Assembly: GCA_002422345.1 (NCBI GenBank)
Contig: DIUL01000018.1
Span: 74,031-133,098 of the forward strand
Length of the DNA stretch: 59,068 nucleotides
Origin: Acetobacteraceae bacterium UBA6159
GTDB taxonomy: Bacteria > Pseudomonadota > Alphaproteobacteria > Acetobacterales > Acetobacteraceae
Direction of reading: 5' to 3'
The notes below the pieces were generated by a model. It was not told the origin of the DNA, did not search any database, and saw only the letters and a list, made by a program, of their open reading frames with translations. This document shows positions 35,447 to 42,643 of the stretch, piece by piece. A program made the translations under genes and the position numbers. The stretch's first letter is position 1; each line of letters begins with the position of its first letter.

Positions 35447-36295
35447 GTGGCGCGTGGTGTCCAGCCGTTGTTTCTCGAATGCGATCGTTCTCAGGTCATC
35501 ACCTGCTGGATCGGCATTGCCGTCTACACCGCGATGAACATCTGGTTCGGCGCCTGGGTTGTGATGAACCTGGACCAGGCCGGGTCCTGGCCGTGGCTGC
35601 TGGTGCTGACGACGCTGGTCGCACTGTTCGTCGCGGATGTGATGTCGGGCGTGGTGCATTGGGCCACCGATACCTGGTTCGATGAGATCATGTCGGAGCG
35701 CGTGATCTCCATCGCCCGCGAACACCATCTGCACCCGCATCATATCGTCGGCTATGGCGTCCGGGACTACATCGCCTATAGCGCCTGGCCGACGATGATC
35801 ATGCTGGGACCGATCGGGATGATCCTGACGCTGCTGCCCACACCGTCACCGGTGTTGTTTCATGTGGTATGGTCGATGTTCATCATCTCCACCTGCATGT
35901 ATTTCGGCACCTACGCCCACCGGCTTGGCCATAAAAGGTCGGAGTGGGCGATCGTGCGGCTGATGCAGCGCTGCCATCTGCTGATCGACGTGCGCCACCA
36001 CAACGTCCACCATCGCGACAATCACGATGTCCGTTACTGCGTGATCACCGGGTGGGCGAATTACGTCTGCGACCGCATCGGTTTCTGGCGGGGGCTGGAA
36101 CGGATCATCCACCGCCTGACCGGGGCGGTGCCTCGGGAAAACGACTACGTGTGGTTCGCCCGCTACCAGCCCCACTCGCCCCGCCGCGGCAAGTATGTGA
36201 TCGGCCCGCTGGGTCCCGACGGCAAGGCTGTCATGACAGTAGTAGAGGCAAATGGCGGGTCAGCAGACCATCCGCGCGGCGCAGTTCATTCATGA
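35447..36295 (+). CDS. CarF/TMEM189-type lipid desaturase (plasmanylethanolamine desaturase family)
   Basis: The 282-aa membrane protein has the His-rich pattern of the lipid desaturase family (CarF, PEDS1/TMEM189): HWATDTW (His 71), REHHLHPHHI (93-99), AHRLGH (158-162) and DVRHHNVHHRDNHD (184-193). These sites bind a diiron centre. The hydrophobic segments are about 18-40, 50-70, 112-130 and 137-157. In myxobacteria and animals this enzyme forms the vinyl-ether bond of plasmalogens. The start is a GTG with GGGGGAG before it. No carotenoid gene and no ether-lipid synthesis gene is near, so the substrate here is open. Its 3' end overlaps the convergent hydrolase gene. Confidence 0.88.
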   Translation: MARGVQPLFLECDRSQVITCWIGIAVYTAMNIWFGAWVVMNLDQAGSWPWLLVLTTLVALFVADVMSGVVHWATDTWFDEIMSERVISIAREHHLHPHHIVGYGVRDYIAYSAWPTMIMLGPIGMILTLLPTPSPVLFHVVWSMFIISTCMYFGTYAHRLGHKRSEWAIVRLMQRCHLLIDVRHHNVHHRDNHDVRYCVITGWANYVCDRIGFWRGLERIIHRLTGAVPRENDYVWFARYQPHSPRRGKYVIGPLGPDGKAVMTVVEANGGSADHPRGAVHS

Positions 36296-37046
36296 TGGTG
36301 AAGTGGTTGCCGCCGGGGACGGAGATCAATATCCCCGGCCTGTGATCCGCGCTTCGGCGGGCGTGCAGGTCTCGGCTGTCGGCCACCAGTGGCGGCAGTT
36401 CGGCTGTACCATAGGTGATCGCAAGCGGCTTGCCGGACATGGGCAGGCGCAGCGGTGACAGGTCCGCGATCTCGGTATCCGTCAGGCGCAGCTTTTCGTT
36501 CAGGTAGGTGTCCCGCAGCGGCCCAAGTTCAAAGATGCCGGAGATGGAAAGCCCCGCGGCAACCGCGGGATGATCCAGGCACAGCGCCGTCAGATGCCCG
36601 CCCGCCGACCAACCGGACAGGATGATTGGGCCGGCGATGCCGTGCTCCGGGCCATGCGCGCCGAGCCAGTCGAGCGCCAGGTTGATCTCGGCCACGATGT
36701 CCGTGAGCGTGACGTCCGGACAGAGCGTGTAGCCCGGCAGGGCAGCGGACCACCCCATCGCATGCGGGCCGGCGATCAGATTGGTGAAACTCTCCCGCCC
36801 AAACCGCTGCCAGTAGCCGCCGTGGATGAAGACGATGCAGGGGGCCTTTGGGTCGGTGGCGGGATAGAGGTCCCACTTGTTCCGTTCGCGCGCGCCGTAG
36901 GGGATGTCGAGATGGCCGGGGCGTTCGGCTCGGAAGGCGGCCGATTCGGCGATCCAGGCGGGGATCATCGTGGCGGCTGCCGGCACCGCCAGAGGGTTGT
37001 TGTAGGCCGCGTCACGCTCCGCGCGGGTAAGAGTGCCCCAGTTCAT
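36231..37046 (-). CDS. Alpha/beta hydrolase, arylformamidase/esterase-like
   Basis: The 271-aa enzyme shows HGGYWQ (oxyanion hole, HGGxW as in kynurenine formamidase), GWSAGGH with the nucleophile Ser, a late Asp region, and VPGGNHFTIM with the catalytic His. The start at 37046 follows AAGGA. It lies downstream of the structured element at 37116-37280 on the same strand, which may control it, and its 3' end overlaps carF by 65 bp. The formamidase-like name rests on the HGGYW motif; other esterase substrates are possible. Confidence 0.9.
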   Translation of the reverse strand: MNWGTLTRAERDAAYNNPLAVPAAATMIPAWIAESAAFRAERPGHLDIPYGARERNKWDLYPATDPKAPCIVFIHGGYWQRFGRESFTNLIAGPHAMGWSAALPGYTLCPDVTLTDIVAEINLALDWLGAHGPEHGIAGPIILSGWSAGGHLTALCLDHPAVAAGLSISGIFELGPLRDTYLNEKLRLTDTEIADLSPLRLPMSGKPLAITYGTAELPPLVADSRDLHARRSADHRPGILISVPGGNHFTIMNELRRADGLLTRHLPLLLS

Positions 37047-37115
37047 GCCCCGGTCCTTGCTGTGCGGCGGGGATGATGGCCGGCGGGGTCGGGTGCAACA
37101 AGGGGCCAGAAATGG

Positions 37116-37243
37116 CAAAGCCCCGTCGTTGCCGACGGGGCTGTCTGCGATTCCGAACGACTTGCCATCGCCGCTGTTCGGAACCGGCCTGTCCGAGGAC
37201 GGGTCTTCCAAGCCCGATACCACATCGCTGTAGCGCGGGAACA
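37116..37243 (-). ncRNA. Candidate structured small RNA or transcribed leader
   Basis: No coding frame fits this minus-strand gap. A promoter-like pair at 37248-37277 is followed by about 120 nt rich in inverted repeats: an 8-bp stem (37151-37158 with 37176-37183), a 5-bp stem (37200-37204 with 37212-37216), and a final 10-bp hairpin (37119-37128 with 37133-37142) ending in a short T-rich run. This is the layout of a small RNA gene or an attenuator/riboswitch ahead of the hydrolase that starts at 37046. I recognise no known family; 4.5S, 6S, tmRNA and tRNA do not fit. Confidence 0.45.
37119..37142 (-). terminator. Terminator-like hairpin after the structured element
   Basis: A perfect 10-bp stem (AGCCCCGTCG with CGACGGGGCT) and a 4-nt loop are followed on the minus strand by TTTGCCATTT. 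The T run is weak, so termination may be partial, as in attenuators. Confidence 0.5.
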
Positions 37244-37247
37244 CCTA

Positions 37248-37277
37248 GTCTATAACGCATTCCGGGGCCCGATTTCA
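37248..37277 (-). promoter_or_regulatory. Candidate promoter of the small RNA/hydrolase leader
   Basis: Read on the minus strand, TTGAAA is followed after 17 bases by TTATAG, with the -10-like TATAGA also overlapping. It has a close match to both sigma-70 boxes, better than most others in this GC-rich window. Confidence 0.55.
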
Positions 37278-37667
37278 AGCAATTCCCAACGCGGCGCGCA
37301 CACAGTCACGGATCGCGGCCAGGACCTCGGGCGGGGCCTGGAACATCTGGTAGCTTCGGGCCCCTGTTTTGTCTCGCAGTTTCACCCGATCCAGCCGATC
37401 CAGCGCGACGGTCGCGACCATGTCGCACTTCGCCCAGATCGTGCAGCGCGCCGGTGGGTAGACGCCAGGCGGCAAGGGATAGTGCCAAGGTTCGCGCGGC
37501 GCGGGCGGTGTGCTGCTCAGCGGCACGATCGTTGCGAGGTGGCCGACGCGGCGGCGTGGAGACACGACGATGACGGGACGCACCTTGACCATCTCGGGCG
37601 CGCGGAAGCCGGTCGAGAAATCACAGATCAGGATGGCCCCAGGGCCGGGATGAAAGGTCAGTGGCAC
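37275..37667 (-). CDS. PemK/MazF-like protein, no antitoxin seen
   Basis: The protein of about 130 aa starts GTG at 37667 (VPLTFHPGPGAILICDF) and carries the PemK/MazF pattern: a beta strand with GAILICDF, EMVKVRPVIVVSPRRR, LATIVPLSSTPP and the late WAKCDMVATVALDRLDRVKLRD. MazF-type proteins are mRNA endonucleases and toxins. No antitoxin gene precedes it on the strand, and the gap holds no small frame of the right kind, so it may be a domesticated orphan. An upstream TTG start at 37712 is possible but has no support. Confidence 0.82.
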   Translation of the reverse strand: MPLTFHPGPGAILICDFSTGFRAPEMVKVRPVIVVSPRRRVGHLATIVPLSSTPPAPREPWHYPLPPGVYPPARCTIWAKCDMVATVALDRLDRVKLRDKTGARSYQMFQAPPEVLAAIRDCVRAALGIA

Positions 37668-37742
37668 GGGATCGGATCCAAGGCAGCAACGCCCCCGACC
37701 CGTACCGTACAATCATGAAGACTTCGCTAACGCAGGGGCGGA

Positions 37743-38636
37743 TTACTCGCCCTTGGGCAGATCAATCCCCGTCAGCGCCTGCCACACCCGGATCACGAAG
37801 GCGTCGTCCTTCGGCCCCTGCCCGTTCGCCGCCGCCCCCAGGAACAATTGATGCGCGGCCGAGGCCATGGGCAGCGGGAATGTCAGCGACCGCGCCTGGT
37901 CCAGCACGATCCCGAGATCCTTGACGAAGATATTCACCGCCGAAAGCGGCGTATCGTCCCCGGCCAGGATATGCGGCACGCGGTTCTGGAACATCCAGGA
38001 ACTGCCAGCGGATTCCGATATCACGTCGTACAGCGTCTGCGGATCGGCCCCGGCGCGGATACCCAGCGCCATGGCTTCGGCCGCCGTTGCGATATGCACC
38101 CCCGCCAGCAACTGGTTTACCATCTTGACCGTGCTGCCGATGCCCGCCGCGTCACCCAGACGCCAGACCTTGGTGGAGATCGCCTCCAGCACCGGGCCAG
38201 CCTTCGCAAACGCGGCATCCTTCCCCGATGCCATGACCGTCATGGTTCCAGCATGCGCGCCGACCTTCCCGCCCGACACCGGCGCGTCAAGCATCAGGAA
38301 CCCGGCATCCTCGATCCGCTTTTCCAGCCCGCGCGCGACGTCGGGCGCGATGGTGGCGCAACACAGGATCGCGGCGCCCTTGTTCATGCCGGCCAGGCAG
38401 CCTTGGGCGCCGAACAGCACATCCTCGGTCTGCGCGGCGTTTACGACGAAGACCACGACCGCATCCGTATCGGCGGGGAAGCCCGAGGGAGAAGCGACTG
38501 CCGCGCCGCCTGCCGTGACGAACTCGGCCCGCGCGGAGTCCCGCGTGTCGCAGCCTGTAACCGCATGGCCTTTCCGCAGCAGGTTCAGCGCGGCCCCCAT
38601 GCCCATCGTGCCGAGGCCGATGATACCCACCTTCAT
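37743..38636 (-). CDS. 3-hydroxyisobutyrate dehydrogenase-family NAD(P)-dependent oxidoreductase
   Basis: This 297-aa cytoplasmic beta-hydroxyacid dehydrogenase begins with the Rossmann motif VGIIGLGTMGMGAALNLLRKG, has DAPVSGGKVGAHAGTMTVMASG (substrate loop) and the catalytic Lys in GSTVKMVNQLLAG. It most resembles the L-threonate-dehydrogenase/tartronate-semialdehyde-reductase side of the family. The ATG at 38636 follows GGGAGA. It lies 11 bp downstream of the proline iminopeptidase on the same strand. Confidence 0.93.
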   Translation of the reverse strand: MKVGIIGLGTMGMGAALNLLRKGHAVTGCDTRDSARAEFVTAGGAAVASPSGFPADTDAVVVFVVNAAQTEDVLFGAQGCLAGMNKGAAILCCATIAPDVARGLEKRIEDAGFLMLDAPVSGGKVGAHAGTMTVMASGKDAAFAKAGPVLEAISTKVWRLGDAAGIGSTVKMVNQLLAGVHIATAAEAMALGIRAGADPQTLYDVISESAGSSWMFQNRVPHILAGDDTPLSAVNIFVKDLGIVLDQARSLTFPLPMASAAHQLFLGAAANGQGPKDDAFVIRVWQALTGIDLPKGE

Positions 38637-38647
38637 GCGAACTCTCC

Positions 38648-39598
38648 CTATCGTTCCGTTCGAAACCGTTCCACCGCCGCCACCAAGGTCCGCCGGATAC
38701 CGGTTTCGAGGGCGGAATGGCCGGCATCGGGCACGACGGTCAGCCGAGCGTTGCTCCACGCGGCGGCGAGTTCGAAGGCGGTGGCGGCGGGGCAGATCAT
38801 GTCGTAGCGGCCTTGGATGATCTCGGCCGGGATATGGGCGATGCGGTCCATGCGGCCGAGCAGCCCCTCGGGCGGCAGGAACAGGTCGTTGACGAAGTAG
38901 TGTGCCTCGATGCGCGCCAGCCCCAACGCCGTTCTGTCCTGCGCGAACGACGTCACGGTCTCCGGGCTCGGCAGCAAGGTGCTGCATGTTCCTTCGTAGA
39001 CGGACCAGGCTCGCGCGGCGGGCAGATGGACCAGGGGATCGGGATCGGTCAGGCGGCGCAGGTAGGAGCCGAGGACGTCGTTGCGTTCGGATTCCGGCAG
39101 ATGGCCGACGAACAAAGCATGCGCCTCGGGGAACACGGCGCGCATGCCGTGCAGGAACCAGTCGACTTCCAGTTGCCGGCCAAGGAACACGCCGCGCAGG
39201 ACGCAGCCGGTCACGCGATCGGCGTGCGACTGGGCATAGGCCAGCGCGAGCGTCGATCCCCAGGAGCCTCCGAACAACAGCCACGTCTCAATGCCCAGAT
39301 GGCGGCGCAGGACCTCGATATCCGCGACCAGGTCGGGGGTCGTGTTGCTTTCCAGACTGCCCAGCGGGCGGGATCGCCCAGCGCCGCGCTGGTCGAAGAT
39401 GATGATGCGCCAGAAGGCGGGATCGAAGAACCGGCGGTGAACCGCGCCGGCACCCGCGCCCGGGCCTCCATGCAGGAACAGCACCGGTTGGCCACGCGGG
39501 TTGCCCGCTTGCTCCCAGTACATCACATGAGAAGTCGAGAGCGGCAGGTAGCCGGTCTCGAACGGTCCGATCTCGGGGAACAGGTCACCACGGGGCAT
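38648..39598 (-). CDS. pip: Proline iminopeptidase
   Basis: This 316-aa alpha/beta hydrolase releases N-terminal proline from peptides. It has HGGPGAG (oxyanion), the DQRGAGRS block, GGSWGSTLALAYAQSH with the nucleophile Ser, GRYDMICP with the Asp, and a late GHSA His. The PIP signature LFPEIGPFETGYLPLS at the N terminus supports the name. The ATG at 39598 has only a weak SD. It is divergent from DUF423. Confidence 0.93.
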   Translation of the reverse strand: MPRGDLFPEIGPFETGYLPLSTSHVMYWEQAGNPRGQPVLFLHGGPGAGAGAVHRRFFDPAFWRIIIFDQRGAGRSRPLGSLESNTTPDLVADIEVLRRHLGIETWLLFGGSWGSTLALAYAQSHADRVTGCVLRGVFLGRQLEVDWFLHGMRAVFPEAHALFVGHLPESERNDVLGSYLRRLTDPDPLVHLPAARAWSVYEGTCSTLLPSPETVTSFAQDRTALGLARIEAHYFVNDLFLPPEGLLGRMDRIAHIPAEIIQGRYDMICPAATAFELAAAWSNARLTVVPDAGHSALETGIRRTLVAAVERFRTER

Positions 39599-39642
39599 GA
39601 TGACCCATGGTATAGGGCCGCGTGGCGACGGAACAAGGCTGA

Positions 39643-40011
39643 ATGACGATGCAGAGACTATGGATTGCAACCGGCGCGCTGCTGGGTTTCGGGACGGTGG
39701 CGATGGCGGCGATGATCGCCCACGCCGTGAACTACATGGACCCGGGAGCGGTGCCGATGGTGCGGACGGCGGTGCAGATGCAGGGCTGGCATGCGCTGGC
39801 GCTGATCGGCTGTGCGCTGTGGGTTCCTCGGGGCGGACGGATCGCCGACATCGCGGCGGGCGGGTTTCTGCTGGGCACGATTTTGTTCTGTGGCGTCATC
39901 TATGCGCGGGCCTTCGGGATCATGATTCCCGCCGGGATCGCGCCGGCTGGCGGCTCCGTCCTGCTGCTGGCCTGGCTGGTGTTCGCGCTGTCCGCATTGC
40001 GCGCGCGGTGA
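39643..40011 (+). CDS. DUF423 family membrane protein
   Basis: The 122-aa protein has four hydrophobic segments and the family pattern WIATGALLGFGTVAMAAMIAHAV and QGWHALALIG. Its function is unknown. The stop codon overlaps the next gene's GTG by four bases, so the two are translated together. Confidence 0.9.
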   Translation: MTMQRLWIATGALLGFGTVAMAAMIAHAVNYMDPGAVPMVRTAVQMQGWHALALIGCALWVPRGGRIADIAAGGFLLGTILFCGVIYARAFGIMIPAGIAPAGGSVLLLAWLVFALSALRAR

Positions 40012-40919
40012 TCCAGGCAGCCTATCTCGCCGCCGAGGGGTTCGAGGCGCCGCTGACCGAGGAATTGGCGCGCCGCGGTGCCCGCATCGAAAGCTGGATC
40101 GGCCGGCTGGCGCTGTCCCCCGATCCGCCGGTGCAGAGCGCCTGGGCGTTGGATGTGTGGACGGACCCGCGGGAGGTTGCGGTGCCCTCGATCAAGGCTG
40201 GCGCGGACGCCTTGCGGGCGATGCAGCGGAACTGGTCATCCTACCTGGTTGAGCATCACCGCCGAGCGGCCCTGATCACGGAACGGTTGCCGCCGATGCG
40301 GGTGCGCCCGATCGTGTTTCCGGCGGCGGCTCCGACGTCGCATCTGGGCGCCTGGACGCTGTTGGCGTCGGACCTGATGCTGGCGAGCCCAACAAAGACC
40401 AGCCCCTTCGTCAATGGTGTGTGCCTGTTTACCGAGGATCGGGTCGGACCGCCGAGCCGCGCATATTTGAAGTTGTGGGAAGCGTTGTGCCGGTTACGGG
40501 TGTGGCCGACGGAGGGGGAAACCTGCCTGGACCTCGGAGCCTCCCCCGGCGGCTGGACCTGGGTTCTCGCTCGGCTTGGCGCCCACGTGACCGCGATCGA
40601 CAAGGCCCCGCTGGACCCGTCAGTCGCCGCGATGCCAGGGGTGACGGAACGGCGGGACAGCGCGTTCGGGATGGCGCCGGAGCCGGTGGACTGGCTGTTC
40701 AGCGACATCATCGCCTATCCGGATCGTCTGCTGGCGCTGGTGCAACGCTGGATCGAGGCTGGTGCCGCAAAACGCATCGTCTGCACGATCAAGTTCCAGG
40801 GCGAAACCGATCACGCGGCGGCCGAGGCGTTCGCGACGATCCCAGGCGGAAGGGTCATGCACCTGTTCCACAACAAGCACGAACTGACCTTCGCCTGGGG
40901 ATTTGATCCGGCCGCTTAG
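40008..40919 (+). CDS. SAM-dependent methyltransferase, RlmM/FtsJ type
   Basis: The 303-aa protein has an N-terminal part like THUMP-like RlmM modules and a C-terminal FtsJ-type fold with SAM motif CLDLGASPGGWTWVLARLGAHVTAID. An acidic residue in WLFSDIIAYP and a Lys in VCTIKFQGETD fit the K-D-K-E 2'-O-methyltransferase site. Its nearest known role is 2'-O-methylation of a cytidine in 23S rRNA, but the target is not certain. It starts at the GTG overlapping the DUF423 stop codon. Confidence 0.88.
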   Translation: MIQAAYLAAEGFEAPLTEELARRGARIESWIGRLALSPDPPVQSAWALDVWTDPREVAVPSIKAGADALRAMQRNWSSYLVEHHRRAALITERLPPMRVRPIVFPAAAPTSHLGAWTLLASDLMLASPTKTSPFVNGVCLFTEDRVGPPSRAYLKLWEALCRLRVWPTEGETCLDLGASPGGWTWVLARLGAHVTAIDKAPLDPSVAAMPGVTERRDSAFGMAPEPVDWLFSDIIAYPDRLLALVQRWIEAGAAKRIVCTIKFQGETDHAAAEAFATIPGGRVMHLFHNKHELTFAWGFDPAA

Positions 40920-41866
40920 GGCAGCGTGTCGAGGAAGCCGTTCAGAGCCTCCAGGAAGCCCTTGGTGTTCTGCCCATGCACGTTGTGGCCACAGTTCGGG
41001 ACGGTCACCAGCCTCCCCTGGGGCAGCGCGGCGGCAAAGCGTTCGGCGGCGTCAGCTTCCAGGATGTTGGAGTTCTCGCCGCGCACCACCATCACCGGCA
41101 GGTGGTACTTCGCCACGTCTTGCAGGGTCAGGCTTTCCAGCGGCCCCTGCCCGCGCAGTACGCCGAGGCGCCGGGGCGTGGAGTCGCACTTGCTGACGAA
41201 CTTGCCATCGGCGCGCTTCAGCAGGTTGTACTTCACCGTCCGCTCGATGTGTTCACGCTTGCGATACGGATCGTATTTCTGCACGTTCGCAACGAAGTGG
41301 TCCAGGTCATCGAATTCCTGGTTGGCCTGCACGAAGCCGGCGATGGCTGCGCGCCCGCGCTCCGACACTTCCGGACCAACATCGACGATGACCATGGCCC
41401 GCAGATAGGAGTGGTCGTCCTTGGCGAGCAGCATGGAATTGCGCGCGCCCATGGAATGCCCGACCAAGACGGGGCTGTTCAGGTTCATGGCCTTGATGAA
41501 GGCCGCGGCATCCAGCGACATCGTGTGGTTCGAGTATTCGACGTCGCGCGACCATTCGCTGTCGCCATGGCCGCGCTGGTCGAGTGCGAGGACATGATAC
41601 TTCCGCGCGAGGTGCAGGCTGACCAGATCCCATGAGTGGCAGGACTGATGCCCGCCATGCAGCAGAACGATCGCCGGCGCGCCGCGGTGGCCCCACTCGG
41701 TGAAATGAAAGCGCATCTGGCGCAGGACGATATTGGAGGACCGGTACGGAATCCCCGGATCGTGGGGAATGCCGAGGTCGCCCGCGCTGGTCAGCAGGCT
41801 GCGGAACTCATCGGTTCCGGTCATGTCCAGAGGCTCACCGCCCTGGGCAAAGGTGTTCATGTACAT
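40916..41866 (-). CDS. Alpha/beta hydrolase
   Basis: This protein of about 316 aa has LLHGGHQSCHSWD (oxyanion), DQRGHGDSEW, VGHSMGARNSMLLA with the nucleophile Ser, and PNCGHNVHGQN with the catalytic His, the full alpha/beta-hydrolase triad frame. The start is uncertain; ATGs at 41866, 41860 and 41824 are all possible and none has a strong SD. It overlaps the methyltransferase gene end by four bases in convergent orientation. The substrate is unknown; MhpC/epoxide-hydrolase-like enzymes look similar. Confidence 0.88.
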   Translation of the reverse strand: MYMNTFAQGGEPLDMTGTDEFRSLLTSAGDLGIPHDPGIPYRSSNIVLRQMRFHFTEWGHRGAPAIVLLHGGHQSCHSWDLVSLHLARKYHVLALDQRGHGDSEWSRDVEYSNHTMSLDAAAFIKAMNLNSPVLVGHSMGARNSMLLAKDDHSYLRAMVIVDVGPEVSERGRAAIAGFVQANQEFDDLDHFVANVQKYDPYRKREHIERTVKYNLLKRADGKFVSKCDSTPRRLGVLRGQGPLESLTLQDVAKYHLPVMVVRGENSNILEADAAERFAAALPQGRLVTVPNCGHNVHGQNTKGFLEALNGFLDTLP

Positions 41867-41976
41867 CGCGTGGCTGTCCGTGTCCGTTCCCTGAGGCCAG
41901 CCTATCCCCCGTTGGTCACGGCGTCCAATTTCGGAGGCTGCCGCTAACCGATCGTTCATCTTTTTCCGGCAGGCTG

Positions 41977-42001
41977 CCGTTCGGGTTCAATGACCGAACG
42001 G
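41977..42001. promoter_or_regulatory. Inverted repeat upstream of brnTA
   Basis: CCGTTCGG (41977-41984) and CCGAACGG (41994-42001) form a perfect 8-bp inverted repeat with a 9-base spacer, about 50 bp upstream of the toxin start and next to the promoter. It may be where the BrnA antitoxin autoregulates the pair. Confidence 0.5.
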
Positions 42002-42018
42002 AAGGTGTGTGATGGCTG

Positions 42019-42048
42019 TTGACGTGAATGACCAATTTGTGCTTACAT
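42019..42048 (+). promoter_or_regulatory. Candidate promoter of brnTA
   Basis: TTGACG (42019-42024) and TTACAT (42043-42048) are 18 bp apart. The expected start of transcription is at or near the first ATG (42053), so the toxin mRNA would have almost no leader. Confidence 0.45.
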
Positions 42049-42052
42049 TTTC

Positions 42053-42346
42053 ATGCTGACGATGCACTTCTCCTGGGACCCCAACAAGGCGCGGCGCAAC
42101 GTCAACCGCCATGGCGTGACGTTCAGGGATGCGATGATGGTCTGGGATGATCCCCTGCACCTCATCCAACCAGACCGCCATGAAGACGGAGAAGAACGGT
42201 GGCACGCGATGGGGGTCTCGGACGGGGTGGTCCTGCTGGTGGTCTGGCACACCTACCCCGACCCGGACAACGAAACCGTGGTGCGGATCATCGGCGCACG
42301 CAAGGCAACGAAACGAGAAAGGGAAGCCTATGAACGAAGACACTGA
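42053..42346 (+). CDS. brnT: BrnT family toxin
   Basis: The 97-aa protein shows the BrnT pattern MHFSWDPNKARRNVNRHGVTFRDAMMVWDDP, VVLLVVWHTYP and RIIGARKATKREREAYE. BrnT is a ribonuclease-like toxin of the RelE fold. The start may be 42053 or 42062; neither has an SD. The antitoxin gene overlaps its 3' end by 17 bp, as expected for a brnTA operon, where the toxin comes first. Confidence 0.92.
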   Translation: MLTMHFSWDPNKARRNVNRHGVTFRDAMMVWDDPLHLIQPDRHEDGEERWHAMGVSDGVVLLVVWHTYPDPDNETVVRIIGARKATKREREAYERRH

Positions 42347-42605
42347 CACAGCCCGCAAGGAACGCCTGAAGCGCCTGGCCGCGATGCCAGACGAGCAGAT
42401 CGACACGACCGACATTCCCGAAGTCACCGACTGGTCCGAAGCCGTCCGCGGCGGGCTGTATAAGCCGCGCAAGCAGGCGGTTACCATTCGCCTCGACGCC
42501 GACCTGGTGGCCTGGTTCCGTGCCCGCGGCACCCACTACCAGACCGAAATCAACCGCGCCCTGCGCCAGTTCGTGACCGAACAGGACAGCCGCGATCGTG
42601 CCTGA
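42330..42605 (+). CDS. brnA: BrnA family antitoxin
   Basis: The 91-aa protein neutralises BrnT and represses the operon. It has the short linker PEVTDWSEAVRGGLYKP, then a ribbon-helix-helix-like end VTIRLDADLVAWFRARGTHYQTEINRALRQFV, which also binds DNA. The ATG at 42330 has GGGAAG before it and lies within the toxin gene. The pair looks complete, so it should be functional. Confidence 0.92.
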   Translation: MNEDTDTARKERLKRLAAMPDEQIDTTDIPEVTDWSEAVRGGLYKPRKQAVTIRLDADLVAWFRARGTHYQTEINRALRQFVTEQDSRDRA

Positions 42606-42643
42606 CCGGCGGGAGACGCCTCCCACCGGCCAGGCCGTCGTCG

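Noticed and set aside
37175..37248. tRNA-like shape on the plus strand: a perfect anticodon-arm-like stem with loop CTTCCAA and 5-bp end pairing over 74 nt
   Set aside because: No T-loop (TTCNA) and no proper D-arm can be drawn, and the best promoter reads the other way. I treat it as part of the minus-strand structured element.
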